Shown in pieces: positions 38,674 to 48,274 of a stretch of DNA of 64,000 bases. The translations under genes were made by a program, and so were the position numbers. The notes below the pieces were generated by a model that was given only the letters and a program-made list of their open reading frames with translations, was not told the origin of the DNA and made no database searches. Numbering within the stretch: the first letter of the stretch is position 1; the number at the start of each line of letters is the position of its first letter. The stretch is from assembly GCF_040111675.1 (NCBI RefSeq), contig NZ_CP157794.1, positions 620,001 through 684,000 on the forward strand, in the 5' to 3' direction. The stretch is from Salinarimonas sp. (GTDB lineage: Bacteria; Pseudomonadota; Alphaproteobacteria; Rhizobiales; Beijerinckiaceae).

Positions 38674-39390
38674 ATGGCCGACCATCCGAAATCCGTTTTC
38701 GTCCTCACCGGCGCCGGGATTTCCGCCGAGAGCGGGCTCGGCACCTTCCGCGACGCGGGCGGCATCTGGGCGACATTCGACCCGATGACGCTCGCCACCC
38801 CGGAGGCCTTCGCCCGCGACCCCGAGACGGTGCAGGCCTTCTACAACGCCCGCCGGCAGAACCTCGTCGCGGCCGAGCCGAACCCGGCGCACCGTGCCCT
38901 CGCCCGGCTGGAGGCCGGCCTCGCCGCGCGGGGCGGGTCGCTCACCCTCGTCACCCAGAACATCGACGACCTGCACGAGCGCGCCGGCCACCGCGAGGTG
39001 CTGCACATGCACGGCGAATTGCTGAAGGCGCGCTGCGCGTCGTGCGAGGCGGTCGTCGAGGCCCGCGCCGATCTCTCGACGGCGGATTCCTGCGGCACGT
39101 GCGGCCGGACCGGGGGGATGCGGCCGCACGTGGTCTGGTTCGGCGAGATCCCCTTCCACCTCGACGCCATCGAGGAGCGGCTGATGGCGGCGGACCTCTT
39201 CGTCGCCATCGGCACCTCCGGCGCGGTCTATCCGGCGGCCGGCCTCGTCGGCGCGGCGCGCCAGGCGGGGATCGCCACGCGCGAGATCAACCTCGAGCCC
39301 TCCGACAACGCCTACCTGTTCGACGAGGCGGATTACGGCCGCGCCAGCGAGGCGGTGCCGCGCTGGGTGGAGGCGATGCTGGGCGGGTGA
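38674..39390 (+). CDS. cobB: NAD-dependent protein deacylase (sirtuin)
   Basis: A 238-residue sirtuin. NAD-binding GAGISAESGLGTFRD is at residues 13-27, TQNIDDLHERAG at 94-105, the catalytic histidine is His113 in HMHGE, and the zinc ligands are Cys121, Cys124, Cys140 and Cys143. Tyr57 and Arg60 in AFYNARR match the class III pair that accepts succinyl and malonyl groups, so desuccinylation as well as deacetylation is likely. It removes lysine acylations from cytoplasmic proteins. The downstream gap contains a long palindromic repeat. Confidence 0.95.
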   Translation: MADHPKSVFVLTGAGISAESGLGTFRDAGGIWATFDPMTLATPEAFARDPETVQAFYNARRQNLVAAEPNPAHRALARLEAGLAARGGSLTLVTQNIDDLHERAGHREVLHMHGELLKARCASCEAVVEARADLSTADSCGTCGRTGGMRPHVVWFGEIPFHLDAIEERLMAADLFVAIGTSGAVYPAAGLVGAARQAGIATREINLEPSDNAYLFDEADYGRASEAVPRWVEAMLGG

Positions 39391-39435
39391 GCGCGGTCGG
39401 AGCGTCGCCGAGGGCCTTCGACCGACGCGCCGAAC

Positions 39436-39646
39436 CCTCTCCTTCCCTGTAGGGGAAGGTGGCTCGCCGCGCAGCGGCGAGACGGATGGGGCGCGCGGCA
39501 CGCGCGTTCGGCGAAGCCGAAATGCGACGGTCGCGACGGCCGCCACCGGGGGGCTTCCGCTGCGCGGAACGCGTCGCTTACGCGCCGCGCCCCATCCGTC
39601 ACGCCGCCTGCGGCGGCGCGCCACCTTACCCTACGGGAAAGGAAAA
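39436..39646. repeat. Long palindromic extragenic repeat, copy 1
   Basis: An approximately 211-bp element between convergent cobB and the sugar ATPase gene. It starts CCTTCCCTGTAGGGGAAGG and ends with the near-complement CCACCTTACCCTACGGG. Inner arms GACGGATGGGGCGCG and CGCGCCCCATCCGTC are exact inverted repeats, so the whole unit can fold into a large cruciform or RNA hairpin. A second copy lies at 41737-41937. The centre differs between copies while the arms are kept. Confidence 0.85.
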
Positions 39647-39684
39647 GCGGCGCCTTCGTCGGCCGCCGCGAGAGCGCATCGTCG

Positions 39685-40457
<773 letters not shown>

Positions 40458-40461
<4 letters not shown>

Positions 40462-41495
40462 GACGCGACCTTCCGGATCCACTGGTCGATGGCCACCGCG
40501 ACGATGATCAGCCAGCCGATGGCGAAGACCTGCCAGAGCACGTCGACGCCGGCGAGGCGCAGCCCGGACTGGAAGACCCCGACGATCAGCGCGCCGATCA
40601 GCGCCCCCATGATCGAGCCGCGCCCGCCGAACAGGCTGATGCCGCCGATCACGACGGCGGTGATGGATTGCAGGTTGCCCTCGTAGAAGCTCTGCGGCGA
40701 GATCGAGCCGAGCCGCCCGATGGCGGCCCAGGCGCCGATGGCGCAGACGAGGCCGGCCAGCGCATAGACCGAGACCAGCACCCGGTCGGTGCGGATGCCG
40801 GCGAGCTCGGCCGCGTCCTTGTCGTCGCCCACCGCGTAGACGTGCCGGCCCCAGGCGGTGCGGTTGAGCAGGTACCAGAGCGCGCCGAAGAGGACGAGGA
40901 GCAGGATCGAGCCGAAGGTGAACTGCGTGCCGAACAGGCCGAAGCTCTGGCCGAAGAATTTCAGCGCCGGCGCCTCCGCGTCGATGGCCTGCGAGCGGAT
41001 CGACTGGGCGCCGGACAGCCACAGGTTCAGCGCGAAGAAGACGTTCCAGGTGCCGAGCGTGACGATGAAGGGCGGCAGCTTGAGGCGCGTCACCAGAAGC
41101 CCGTTGAGCGCGCCGCAGGCGATGCCGACCAGCATGCCGAGCGGGATCGCGATCCCGGCCGGGAGCCCGAGCTCGACGGCGAGCTGGCCCATCACCACCG
41201 TGGTGAAGACCATGATCGCGGCGACCGAGAGATCGATGCCGGCCGTGAGGATGACGAGGCTCTGCGCCGCGGCGAGGATGCCGATCACCGTCACCTGCTG
41301 CATGATCAGCGACAGGTTGAACGGCGAAAAGAAGCGCTCCCCCGCGATGAAGCCGAAGGCGACGAGGGAGAGCGCCAGCACCACGACCGGCACCATGGTC
41401 GGGTAGGCGTGCAGGAAGGCCTGCACGCGCCCGAGCGCGGTGCGCTCGCGCTTGAACTGCGCGGGGCCATCGGCCGTGGCGTCGGGGGGCTGCAT
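40458..41495 (-). CDS. Sugar ABC transporter permease (RbsC/FrcC type)
   Basis: A 345-residue CUT2 permease with about ten helices. Typical motifs are ILTAGIDLSVAAIMVFTTVV, NGLLVTRLKLPPFIVTLGT, AVGDDKDAAELAGIRTDRVL (the ATPase-contact region) and AVVIGGISLFGGRGSIMGAL. It takes up a monosaccharide, probably a ketose, pentose or polyol given the xylulokinase-type gene nearby. It is separated from the binding-protein gene by a 493-bp region that contains a hairpin and the second palindromic repeat. Confidence 0.92.
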
Positions 41496-41582
41496 GCGTC
41501 GCTCTCGTCCTCGTTCGGGTTTACCGACTTGGCGTGGCGAGCCGCATCGAGGTTGCGCCTAGCCGCCACGCCCCGCCCTCGA

Positions 41583-41605
41583 CCCCTCTCCACGACGGAG
41601 AGGGG
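41583..41605 (-). terminator. Stem-loop ahead of the permease gene
   Basis: CCCCTCTCC, a 5-nt loop and GGAGAGGGG form a perfect 9-bp stem about 90 bp upstream of the permease start. No T-run follows on the coding strand, so it is a candidate attenuator or stabiliser rather than a clear terminator. Confidence 0.4.
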
Positions 41606-41736
41606 AGAAACGGGCGCGGACCGCATTCACGTCTCGTGAGGCTTGCCGCCATGCGTTCGTGAAGGGCGCGACCTGCGCCCCCTCTCCCTGTGCGCCCGTC
41701 GATCCGTACATCGTCCCGCGCCGTCGAGCGCGCGCA

Positions 41737-41937
41737 CCTTCTCCTTCCCTGTAGGGGAAGGTGGCTCGGCGAAGCCGAGACGGATGGGGCGCGCGGCACG
41801 CGCGTTCGGCGAAGCCGAAATGCGACGGTCGCCCCCGGACGCTACCGGGGGCTTCCGCTTCGCGGACCGCGCCTTCGGCGCGCCCCATCCGTCACCGCGC
41901 CTTCGGCGCGGCGCCACCTTCCCCTACAGGAAGGAAA
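41737..41937. repeat. Long palindromic extragenic repeat, copy 2
   Basis: A second copy of the element at 39436-39646, about 201 bp long. Its ends are inverted repeats (TGTAGGGGAAGGTGGC and GCCACCTTCCCCTACA, 16 bp exact), with inner arms around GACGGATGGGGCGCG and its complement. It differs from copy 1 mainly in the central loop region. It lies within the sugar transporter operon. Confidence 0.85.
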
Positions 41938-41988
41938 GACGACGCGCCGCTCGTCCGCGCAACCGGCTCGCCCGTCGGCGCTACGAAA

Positions 41989-43011
41989 TCACCCCCAGCA
42001 GCGCTCGAGGCCCTCCTCGGCGGTCATCGACTCGATGCCCTCCACCGGCGCGTCGGTGACGAGCTCGACGCCGGTGTTGAAGAAGTCGAGGCCGGGCGAG
42101 GGCTCGGGCAGGGTGCCGTCCTCGGCGTATTGCGCGATCGCCTCGATGCCGAGGGAGGCCATCAGCAGCGGGAACTGCATCGACGTCGCGCCGATGATGC
42201 CCTCCTCTACGTTGCGCACGCCCGGGCAGCCGCCGTCGACGGAGACGACCATCACGTCACCCTCGCGCCCGACGGCGCGCAGGGCCTCGTAGGCGCCGGC
42301 CGCCGCGGGCTCGTTGATCGTGTAGACGACGTTGAGGTCGGGATGCGCCTGAAGCAGGCTCTCCATGGCGGCGCGCCCGCCTTCCTCGTTGCCGTTGGTG
42401 ACGTCGCGGCCGACATAGCGCGGGTCGTCCTCGTCGCCGATCATGTTCGGGTCCTTCACGTCGACGCCGAAGCCCTCGAGGAAGCCCTGGTTGCGCATGT
42501 AGTCGACCGTCGGCATCATCGCGTTCAGGTCGAGGGAGACGATCTTGGCGTCCGCCGCCGCGTCGCCGAGCTGGGCGGCGGCCCACTTGCCGATCAGCAC
42601 GCCGGCCTGGCGGTTGTCGGTGGCGAAGGTCGCGTCCGCCGCGCTCGCCGGCTCGAAGGGCGTGTCGAGCGCGATGACGAGGATGTCCTGGTTCCGGGCC
42701 TGCTCGACGAGCGGCACCAGGCCGGCGGAATCCGAGGGCGTGATCAGGATGCCCTTGGCGCCCGCCGCGATGCAGGACTCGATCGCCTGGATCTGGCTGT
42801 CGACGTCGCCGTCGATGCGCCCGGCATAGGACTGGAGCTCGATCCCGTGCTCGGCGGCGGCGGCTTCCGCGCCCTCGCGCATCTTCACGAAGAACGGGTT
42901 GGCGTCGGTCTTGGTGATGAGGCAGGCGGTGGTCTCCTGCGCGGCCGCGGGGACGGCCGTCAGGGCCGCGCCGGCGACGCCCGCCAGCGCGAACGCGATC
43001 GTCTTGCGCAT
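41989..43011 (-). CDS. Sugar ABC transporter, periplasmic binding protein (FrcB type)
   Basis: A 340-residue ribose-binding-like protein (Peripla_BP_4). The signal peptide covers about residues 1-24, ending PAAAQE. Binding-site elements include [60 protein letters not shown] and [10 protein letters not shown]. The mature protein most resembles FrcB-like sugar binders, but the exact sugar is not determinable. It is divergent from the ROK regulator and heads the transporter genes. Confidence 0.92.
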   Translation of the reverse strand: MRKTIAFALAGVAGAALTAVPAAAQETTACLITKTDANPFFVKMREGAEAAAAEHGIELQSYAGRIDGDVDSQIQAIESCIAAGAKGILITPSDSAGLVPLVEQARNQDILVIALDTPFEPASAADATFATDNRQAGVLIGKWAAAQLGDAAADAKIVSLDLNAMMPTVDYMRNQGFLEGFGVDVKDPNMIGDEDDPRYVGRDVTNGNEEGGRAAMESLLQAHPDLNVVYTINEPAAAGAYEALRAVGREGDVMVVSVDGGCPGVRNVEEGIIGATSMQFPLLMASLGIEAIAQYAEDGTLPEPSPGLDFFNTGVELVTDAPVEGIESMTAEEGLERCWG

Positions 43012-43086
43012 CGTGTCTCCTCCCGGTGTTCTTGCTCGGCCGTCGCAGGCGGCCGTGCACCGAGTGCACACCGTCGGTTCTCGGCT

Positions 43087-43121
43087 GTCAATAACTAAAT
43101 CAATGTGAATTATTAATTGAC
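43087..43121. promoter_or_regulatory. AT-rich operator palindrome between sugar genes and ROK regulator
   Basis: Two 15-bp arms, GTCAATAACTAAATC and GAATTATTAATTGAC, match as inverted repeats at 12 of 15 positions around a 5-bp spacer. This AT-rich block stands out sharply from its surroundings and lies between the divergent binding-protein and ROK genes, as expected for a ROK (NagC/XylR-like) operator. An overlapping promoter core is likely. Confidence 0.6.
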
Positions 43122-43170
43122 CGACGGTGCGATGCTGCGGCATCCTGCCGCCAAGGAGAGACGCGCGATC

Positions 43171-44391
43171 ATGCGGGCCGACAGCACGACACGCGAGCCG
43201 GCGGCGCTGCACCGGGGCTCGAACCAGGCGGGCGTTCGCGCCTACAACGAGCGCCTCGTGCTCTCCCTCCTGTGGCGGGCCGGGCCGCTGACCAAGACCG
43301 AGATCGCCCGGCTGACGGGACTGTCGGCGCAGGCCGCCTCGGTCATCGTGCGTCATCTCGAGGCGGACGGGCTCCTGCGCCGGGGCGCGCCGCAGCGCGG
43401 GCGCGTCGGCCAGCCCTCGGTGCCGATGTCGCTCGACCCCGACGGCGCCTTCGCCATCGGCGTCAAGATCGGCCGGCGCTCGACGGACGTCGCCCTGATC
43501 GATCTCGCCGGGACGGTGCGCGCGCACGAGGCGATCGGCTATCCCTATCCGAGGCTCGAGCCGGTGCTCGCCTTCGTGGAGAGCGCCTGCGCCGGCCTCG
43601 TCGCCCGACTCGGCCCGCGCGCGGACCGGCTCGCCGGCGCGGGGCTCGCCATGCCCTTCGACATCTGGAGCTGGAGCGAGGTCGTCGGCGCGCCGGCGGG
43701 CGCCATGGACGATTGGCGCGCGGCGGACATCCGTGGGCTGCTCTCCGTGCGCCTGCCGTGCCCGGTCGCCCTGCACAACGACGCCACGGCGGCCTGCGCC
43801 GCGGAGATGCTGTTCGGCGGCGCCGAGCGCTTCGGGGACGTGCTGACGATCTTCGTCGGCACCTTCGTCGGCGGCGGGCTCGCGCTCAACGACGCGCTCT
43901 TCGCCGGGCGCGCGGGCAACGCCGCCGCCATCGGCTCGCTGCCCCTGCGCGGCCCGGACGGGCGCCCCCGCCAGCTCATCGACGAGGCCTCGCTGTTCCA
44001 GCTGGAGCGCCGGCTCGTCGCGGCGGGCATCGACACGGCGGGCCTGTGGCGCGGCGAGGGGGACTGGGCCGGGTTCGAGCCGCACCTGACGGCATGGATC
44101 GACCAGGCCGCCGCGGCCCTCGCCATGGCAGTCCTGTCGGCGGCGGCGCTGGTCGAGATCGAGGCCGCCATCGTCGACGGCATCTTCCCGCCGGCCGTGC
44201 GCGACCGGCTGATCGCGGCGATCGGCCGGGAGATCGCCCGCCTGCCGCAGACCGGGCTCGCTGCCCCGTCCCTGCGCCCCGGCCGGATCGGCCGCCTCGC
44301 CCGCGCGCTCGGCGCGGCGGGGCTGGCGCTGTCGGAGCGCTACCTGATCGACCAGAACACCCTGATGCGGGCCAAGGCCGGCTCGGGATGA
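43171..44391 (+). CDS. ROK-family transcriptional regulator
   Basis: A 406-residue protein: winged helix-turn-helix at about residues 30-75 ([30 protein letters not shown]), then a ROK sugar-kinase-like domain ([52 protein letters not shown]). The zinc-binding CXCGXXGCXE cluster normal in ROK proteins is absent, so the effector site may differ. AAGGAGAG ten bases ahead fixes the ATG at 43171; ATG 43132 is less likely. It presumably represses the divergent sugar transporter genes until sugar binds. Confidence 0.9.
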   Translation: MRADSTTREPAALHRGSNQAGVRAYNERLVLSLLWRAGPLTKTEIARLTGLSAQAASVIVRHLEADGLLRRGAPQRGRVGQPSVPMSLDPDGAFAIGVKIGRRSTDVALIDLAGTVRAHEAIGYPYPRLEPVLAFVESACAGLVARLGPRADRLAGAGLAMPFDIWSWSEVVGAPAGAMDDWRAADIRGLLSVRLPCPVALHNDATAACAAEMLFGGAERFGDVLTIFVGTFVGGGLALNDALFAGRAGNAAAIGSLPLRGPDGRPRQLIDEASLFQLERRLVAAGIDTAGLWRGEGDWAGFEPHLTAWIDQAAAALAMAVLSAAALVEIEAAIVDGIFPPAVRDRLIAAIGREIARLPQTGLAAPSLRPGRIGRLARALGAAGLALSERYLIDQNTLMRAKAGSG

Positions 44392-44396
44392 TGCTC

Positions 44397-45456
44397 TAGA
44401 GCAGATTCTCACCACTCGGGTTCATATCCTGCTGCGGTGAAGAAGTTCGCGCATTCCTCTGGCGGGAAGGCTTCGATGGCGTCGGCGACGGCGCTCCAGA
44501 GGGCGTCGCGCGTCCGGGCGGCGACCTTCCTGAGCAGGGCCTTCAGCTTGGCGAAGGCGTTCTCGATGGGGTTGAAGTCCGGGCTGTAGGGCGGCAGGAA
44601 GCGCAGCTCGGCTCCGGCCGCCTCGATGGCCTCGCGCACGGCGGGGGTCTTGTGGCTGGCGAGGTTGTCCATGATCACCACGTCGCCGGGGCTCAGCGTC
44701 GGAACCAGGACCTGCTGGACGTAGGCGAGGAAGCTCGCCGCGTTGATCGCGCCGTCGATCAGCATCGGCGCGTCGATCCCGCCGATCCTGAGCCCGGCCA
44801 CGAAGGTCGTGGTGCGCCAATGGCCGTGAGGGATGCCGGCGCGCAGGCGCTCGCCTTCGGGGGCGCGGCCCCGCAACCGCGCCATCTTGGTGTTGAGCCA
44901 GGTCTCGTCGATGAAGATCAGCCGCTGCGGGTCGAGCTCGGGCTGCTCCTCGAACCAGGCCTCGCGGGCCGCGGCGACGTCGGCGCGGTCCTGCTCGCTG
45001 GCGTGGCCGGACTTTTTTTGAACGTCAGGCCGTGGCGGCCGAAGAAGCGGTGCACCGTCGAGGGCGCGAAGCGCTCGCCGTGCTCGCGCTCGAGCCGCTC
45101 GGCGATCTCGACGAGGGTGAGATCCGGCGCCTCCTCCACCATCGCGAGGATGACCGGGCCGAGCGCCTCGATCCGCCCGGACCGCGTGTCGCCGCCTTGC
45201 GCCCGCGGCGCGACCGAGCCCGTCTCGCGCCGAAGGTTGAACCACTTCACCGCCGCGGACGGCGCGATCCCGAAGCGGTCCGCCGCGGCCCGGCGGCTCA
45301 TGCCGGCATCGACCGCAGCGAGGACGCGCTGCCTCAGATCCATCGAGAGGGGCTTCGTCATGGCGGCTGGCCTCCTCCGCCAGCCTCTACCGTGAATCAC
45401 GAACTGGCCTCGAAGGGAATCCCCCGCGCGATTCCATCAGGAAGCGATCTGCTCTA
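44397..45456 (-). mobile_element. IS630-family insertion sequence
   Basis: A Tc1/mariner-like element bounded by TA dinucleotides (44397-44398 and 45455-45456), the expected IS630 target duplication, with short terminal inverted repeats GAGCAGAT just inside. The right TA lies within the TAG stop codon of the xylulokinase-type gene; rejoining the flanks gives the same stop codon, so the insertion left the gene product unchanged. It occupies the space between the convergent ROK and kinase genes. Confidence 0.85.
44409..45361 (-). CDS. IS630-family transposase (two frames, -1 frameshift at A7)
   Basis: The transposase is encoded in two overlapping frames. The first (45361 to 44918) carries the helix-turn-helix ([34 protein letters not shown]). 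The second, ending at 44409, carries the DDE domain: [23 protein letters not shown] and [14 protein letters not shown]. The frames meet at seven consecutive A residues on the coding strand (45013-45019), where a -1 shift would fuse them into a protein of about 315 residues. Many IS630 elements use such slippage, but an inactivating mutation gives the same picture. The DDE residues are intact. Confidence 0.85.
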
Positions 45457-46923
45457 GCCCCTGAATTCCTCCCGCAGCGCCCGGTACAGCGCCCGCCAGC
45501 GCGGCAGGCGCTCCGCATAGGCGTCGCGAAGCGCCGGATCGGGCGGCGTCACGTCGAGGACCGGCGGCGGCGTCGCGATCTCGGCGAGGGGCGCGCCGGT
45601 GGCAGCGGCGAGGGCGAGCCGCGCCGCGCCGAGGGCGGGGCCGGCCTCGCCGCCGCGGGTGCGCGTCAGCGGCGCGTCGAGGGCGGAGGCGAGGAGGCGG
45701 GCGAGAAAGGGGCTCCTCGCCCCGCCGCCGATCAGCCCCGCCGCAGGCACGGCGACGCCCGCGGCGGCGAGCGCGTCGCGCCCGTCGACGAGGGAGAGCG
45801 CGAGGCCGTCGAGGACGGCGCGCATGATCTCCGCCGGGCCGGCCTGCGGGTCGAGGCCGACGAGCGCGCCGCGGGCGTGCGGGTCGTCGTGGGGCGTTCG
45901 CTCGCCGGCGAGATAGGGCAGGAATAGCACGCGGCTCGGGCCGATCGTCTCGCGCTCGGCGGCGGCGAGGGCGTCGGTGACGGGGAGGCCGAGGAGCTTC
46001 GCCGCCCAGCCGATCACGCTCGCGCCGTTGAGCAGCGCCGCCATGGCGAACCAGCGCTCCGGCACGCAATGAGCGAGCGCGTGGACGAGGGCGTCCGGCG
46101 CGGCGCGGTAGGCCGCGCTCGACACGAAGATCTGCGCCGAGGTGCCGAGCGAGACGAAGGCGTCCGCCTCTCCCACGGCGCCGATCCCGACGGCGCCCGC
46201 CGCGACGTCTCCCCCGCCGCCGGCGACGATCACGCCCTCGGGCAGGCCGAGCTCGGCGGCGAGCGCGGGGCGGACGACGCCCGTGGCCTGCGTGCCTTCG
46301 ACGAGGCGGGGCAGGCGCGCGCGGTCGAGGCCCGTGGCGGCGAGGGCCGGGTCGCACCAGTCCCGGCGCGCCTCGTCGAGGAGCCAGGTCCCGGCGGCGT
46401 CCGACATGTCGGTGGCGCGCTCGCCGGTGAGGCGCAGGCGCAGGTAGTCCTTCGGTAGGAGGACGGTGCGGATGCGGGCGAAGGCTTCGGGCTCGTGGCC
46501 GGCGAGCCAGGCGAGCTTCGGCGCGGTGAGGCCGGGCATCGGCTTGACGCCGACTTGCGCCGCGAGGTGCGGGTGGTCGGCCGCCAGCGCCGCGGCTTCC
46601 TCGTGCGCGCGGCCGTCGTTCCAGAGGATCGCCGGGCGGATCGGGCGGTCGGCGGCGTCGACGAGCGTCGCGCCGTGCATCTGGCCGGAGAGGCCGATCG
46701 CCCGGGTGGCGGCGTAGGCGTCGGGCGCCTGGGCGCGCAGCGCGGCGAGGGCGGCGAGGGTCGCCTCCCACCAGGCGTCCGGGTCCTGCTCCGACCAGAG
46801 CGGGCGGGGGCGCTGGGTGTCGAGAGGGATCTCGGCCGTGGCGAGGATGCGCTGGCCGGCATCGACGAGCACGGCCTTGAGGGCGGAGGTGCCGAGGTCG
46901 AGGCCGATGGTGGTGGGGTTCAT
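45454..46923 (-). CDS. xylB: Xylulokinase (FGGY carbohydrate kinase)
   Basis: A 489-residue FGGY kinase. The N-terminus TIGLDLGTSALKAVLVDAG, SGQMHGATLVDAADRPIRPA and ILWNDGRAHEEA match xylulokinase, as do GGGGDVAAGAVGIGAVGEAD, FLPYLAGERTPHDDPHARGA and AAGLIGGGARSPFLARLLAS. It phosphorylates D-xylulose or a similar ketose/polyol, the likely next step after import by the adjacent CUT2 transporter. Its TAG stop includes the TA target duplicated by the IS630-family insertion, without changing the protein. The five-gene unusual cluster begins 58 bp upstream. Confidence 0.9.
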   Translation of the reverse strand: MNPTTIGLDLGTSALKAVLVDAGQRILATAEIPLDTQRPRPLWSEQDPDAWWEATLAALAALRAQAPDAYAATRAIGLSGQMHGATLVDAADRPIRPAILWNDGRAHEEAAALAADHPHLAAQVGVKPMPGLTAPKLAWLAGHEPEAFARIRTVLLPKDYLRLRLTGERATDMSDAAGTWLLDEARRDWCDPALAATGLDRARLPRLVEGTQATGVVRPALAAELGLPEGVIVAGGGGDVAAGAVGIGAVGEADAFVSLGTSAQIFVSSAAYRAAPDALVHALAHCVPERWFAMAALLNGASVIGWAAKLLGLPVTDALAAAERETIGPSRVLFLPYLAGERTPHDDPHARGALVGLDPQAGPAEIMRAVLDGLALSLVDGRDALAAAGVAVPAAGLIGGGARSPFLARLLASALDAPLTRTRGGEAGPALGAARLALAAATGAPLAEIATPPPVLDVTPPDPALRDAYAERLPRWRALYRALREEFRG

Positions 46924-46981
46924 GACGCGAAGAGCCGCTCGGCTGGAGAGGGCACGGCGGGCGCCGATCTTCCGGTCGCCG

Positions 46982-47404
46982 TCAGGCCTCCGAGAATGCG
47001 ACGAAACCGTCCTCGGACGCCAGCGCCGCGGCCACGTAGGGAACGATCTCGGACCGCAGATCCTCGGGGCGCGCCCAGACCAGCTCGGAAATCTTGTCCG
47101 GCTCGCGGATCATCGGCTCGTGTGGCAGGCGCCCGGCCACGAAAAAGAAATCCACATAGGTGCGATCCGGCAGTCTTCTGTGGACGACGACGCGAAACGC
47201 GAGCTCATCGGGCACGAGCCGCACCCCGATTTCCTCCTCGACCTCCCGCACGAGCGCCGTGCGTGGACATTCTCCGTCCTCGACATGGCCCGCCACGCAG
47301 CTCAGCCACCCCGGAAAGTACCGCGTGCCGGCCCGCCGGACGAGCAGGTGGGCGCCGTCGATCGTGTGGACCAGATGCGTCGAGGCGACGAGGGGGAGAG
47401 GCAT
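46982..47404 (-). CDS. Nudix hydrolase
   Basis: A 140-residue Nudix protein with a perfect box, GX5EX7REUXEEXGU, at residues 39-61 (Gly39, Glu45, Arg53-Glu54, Glu57-Glu58, Gly60). The rest is a compact Nudix fold (DFFFVAGRLPHEPM, PDKISELVWARPEDL). It would hydrolyse a nucleoside diphosphate linked to another group; the substrate is unknown. It is the last gene of a tightly packed five-gene set, starting 3 bp after the DMT transporter gene. Such an enzyme could trim a nucleotide product or an activated intermediate made by the upstream genes (inference). Confidence 0.9.
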   Translation of the reverse strand: MPLPLVASTHLVHTIDGAHLLVRRAGTRYFPGWLSCVAGHVEDGECPRTALVREVEEEIGVRLVPDELAFRVVVHRRLPDRTYVDFFFVAGRLPHEPMIREPDKISELVWARPEDLRSEIVPYVAAALASEDGFVAFSEA

Positions 47405-47407
47405 GAT

Positions 47408-48274
47408 TCAGACCTGACGGCGCCGCGGCTTCGCAGGGGGACACAAAAACCACGCTGCATAAAGGCATGTCAACATGCCAACCCAGACGACCTCCGCCAC
47501 GCCCACGTGCCGGCTCGCGATCATCCCGTAGACCAGGACGACGACGAGCGGGCTCGCCACCCGGTACAGGTTCAATTCCAGAAACGACACCGAACGATTG
47601 GCCATGTAGAAGAGCTTGTGCGAGAGAGAGAAAATGGCGCCGGCCGCGATCGGGAGGAGCGCTCCATCCGGGCTCGGCACACCCGCATATGCGAGCAGCG
47701 CCAGCAAAGCCACGAACGCCGACTGTGCATTGACACGGACCGCTTGCGCCTTGAAGGCCCAACTAAGGGTAGTATAATAGACTGCAAAACAAAAGTACGC
47801 GAGGACGCAGAGAACGACTGCGTTGCGTTGTTCTGTCACTATTCCGACTTCGGTCAGAGGCTGTAGACTCACCACAATGAGGACGCTCGCAAGCGCGAGC
47901 TGACGACCCGAGAAGCGCTCCCCGATTGCGAAGATCGCCAAAAGGGCGCAGAATGGAAGGTAGAGGCGGCCGAGTGCGGCGAGATCGACGCCATCGAGCG
48001 TTCGCGCGCTCGCGAATAAACACAAGTTACCGAGACAGAAGCTCACCACCGCTATCATCAGGGGGCCGGGCGCGCCCACGGTCTGCGTCGCATGCGCGCC
48101 GGCGGTCGCCCACAACCTGTCGACCAGCCCGAAGAGAAGGCAGGCCGCCAGGAAGAAAAAGGCGTACCCGCCGGCTCCCGACTCCTTCGTTCCGAAATCG
48201 TGGAGAATGGCGACGCCGCTGCCCAGAACTGCGGAACTCATGCCGAGAGCGCGGCCGCGGAGCGAAGGGATCAA
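47408..48274 (-). CDS. EamA/DMT-family transporter
   Basis: A 288-residue protein with about ten membrane helices and no signal peptide, built as two five-helix halves like other drug/metabolite transporters. It starts with ALGMSSAVLGSGVAILHDFG and ends in a basic Pro/Arg tail on the cytoplasmic side. The second half shows FSLSHKLFYMANRSVSFLEL near the conserved EamA turn. It probably exports (or imports) the product or precursor of the five-gene set; the ligand is unknown. The ATG overlaps the radical SAM gene's stop by 4 bp. Base composition is less GC-rich than core genes nearby. Confidence 0.82.
   Translation of the reverse strand: MIPSLRGRALGMSSAVLGSGVAILHDFGTKESGAGGYAFFFLAACLLFGLVDRLWATAGAHATQTVGAPGPLMIAVVSFCLGNLCLFASARTLDGVDLAALGRLYLPFCALLAIFAIGERFSGRQLALASVLIVVSLQPLTEVGIVTEQRNAVVLCVLAYFCFAVYYTTLSWAFKAQAVRVNAQSAFVALLALLAYAGVPSPDGALLPIAAGAIFSLSHKLFYMANRSVSFLELNLYRVASPLVVVLVYGMIASRHVGVAEVVWVGMLTCLYAAWFLCPPAKPRRRQV

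Larger units (their letters stand above)
41496..41988. other. 493-bp intercistronic region in the sugar transporter operon
   Basis: This gap between the binding-protein and permease genes holds no credible gene. It contains a 9-bp stem hairpin (41583-41605), a smaller dyad at 41664-41680, and palindromic repeat copy 2 (41737-41937). It probably reduces or delays expression of the permease and ATPase relative to the binding protein. Confidence 0.6.
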
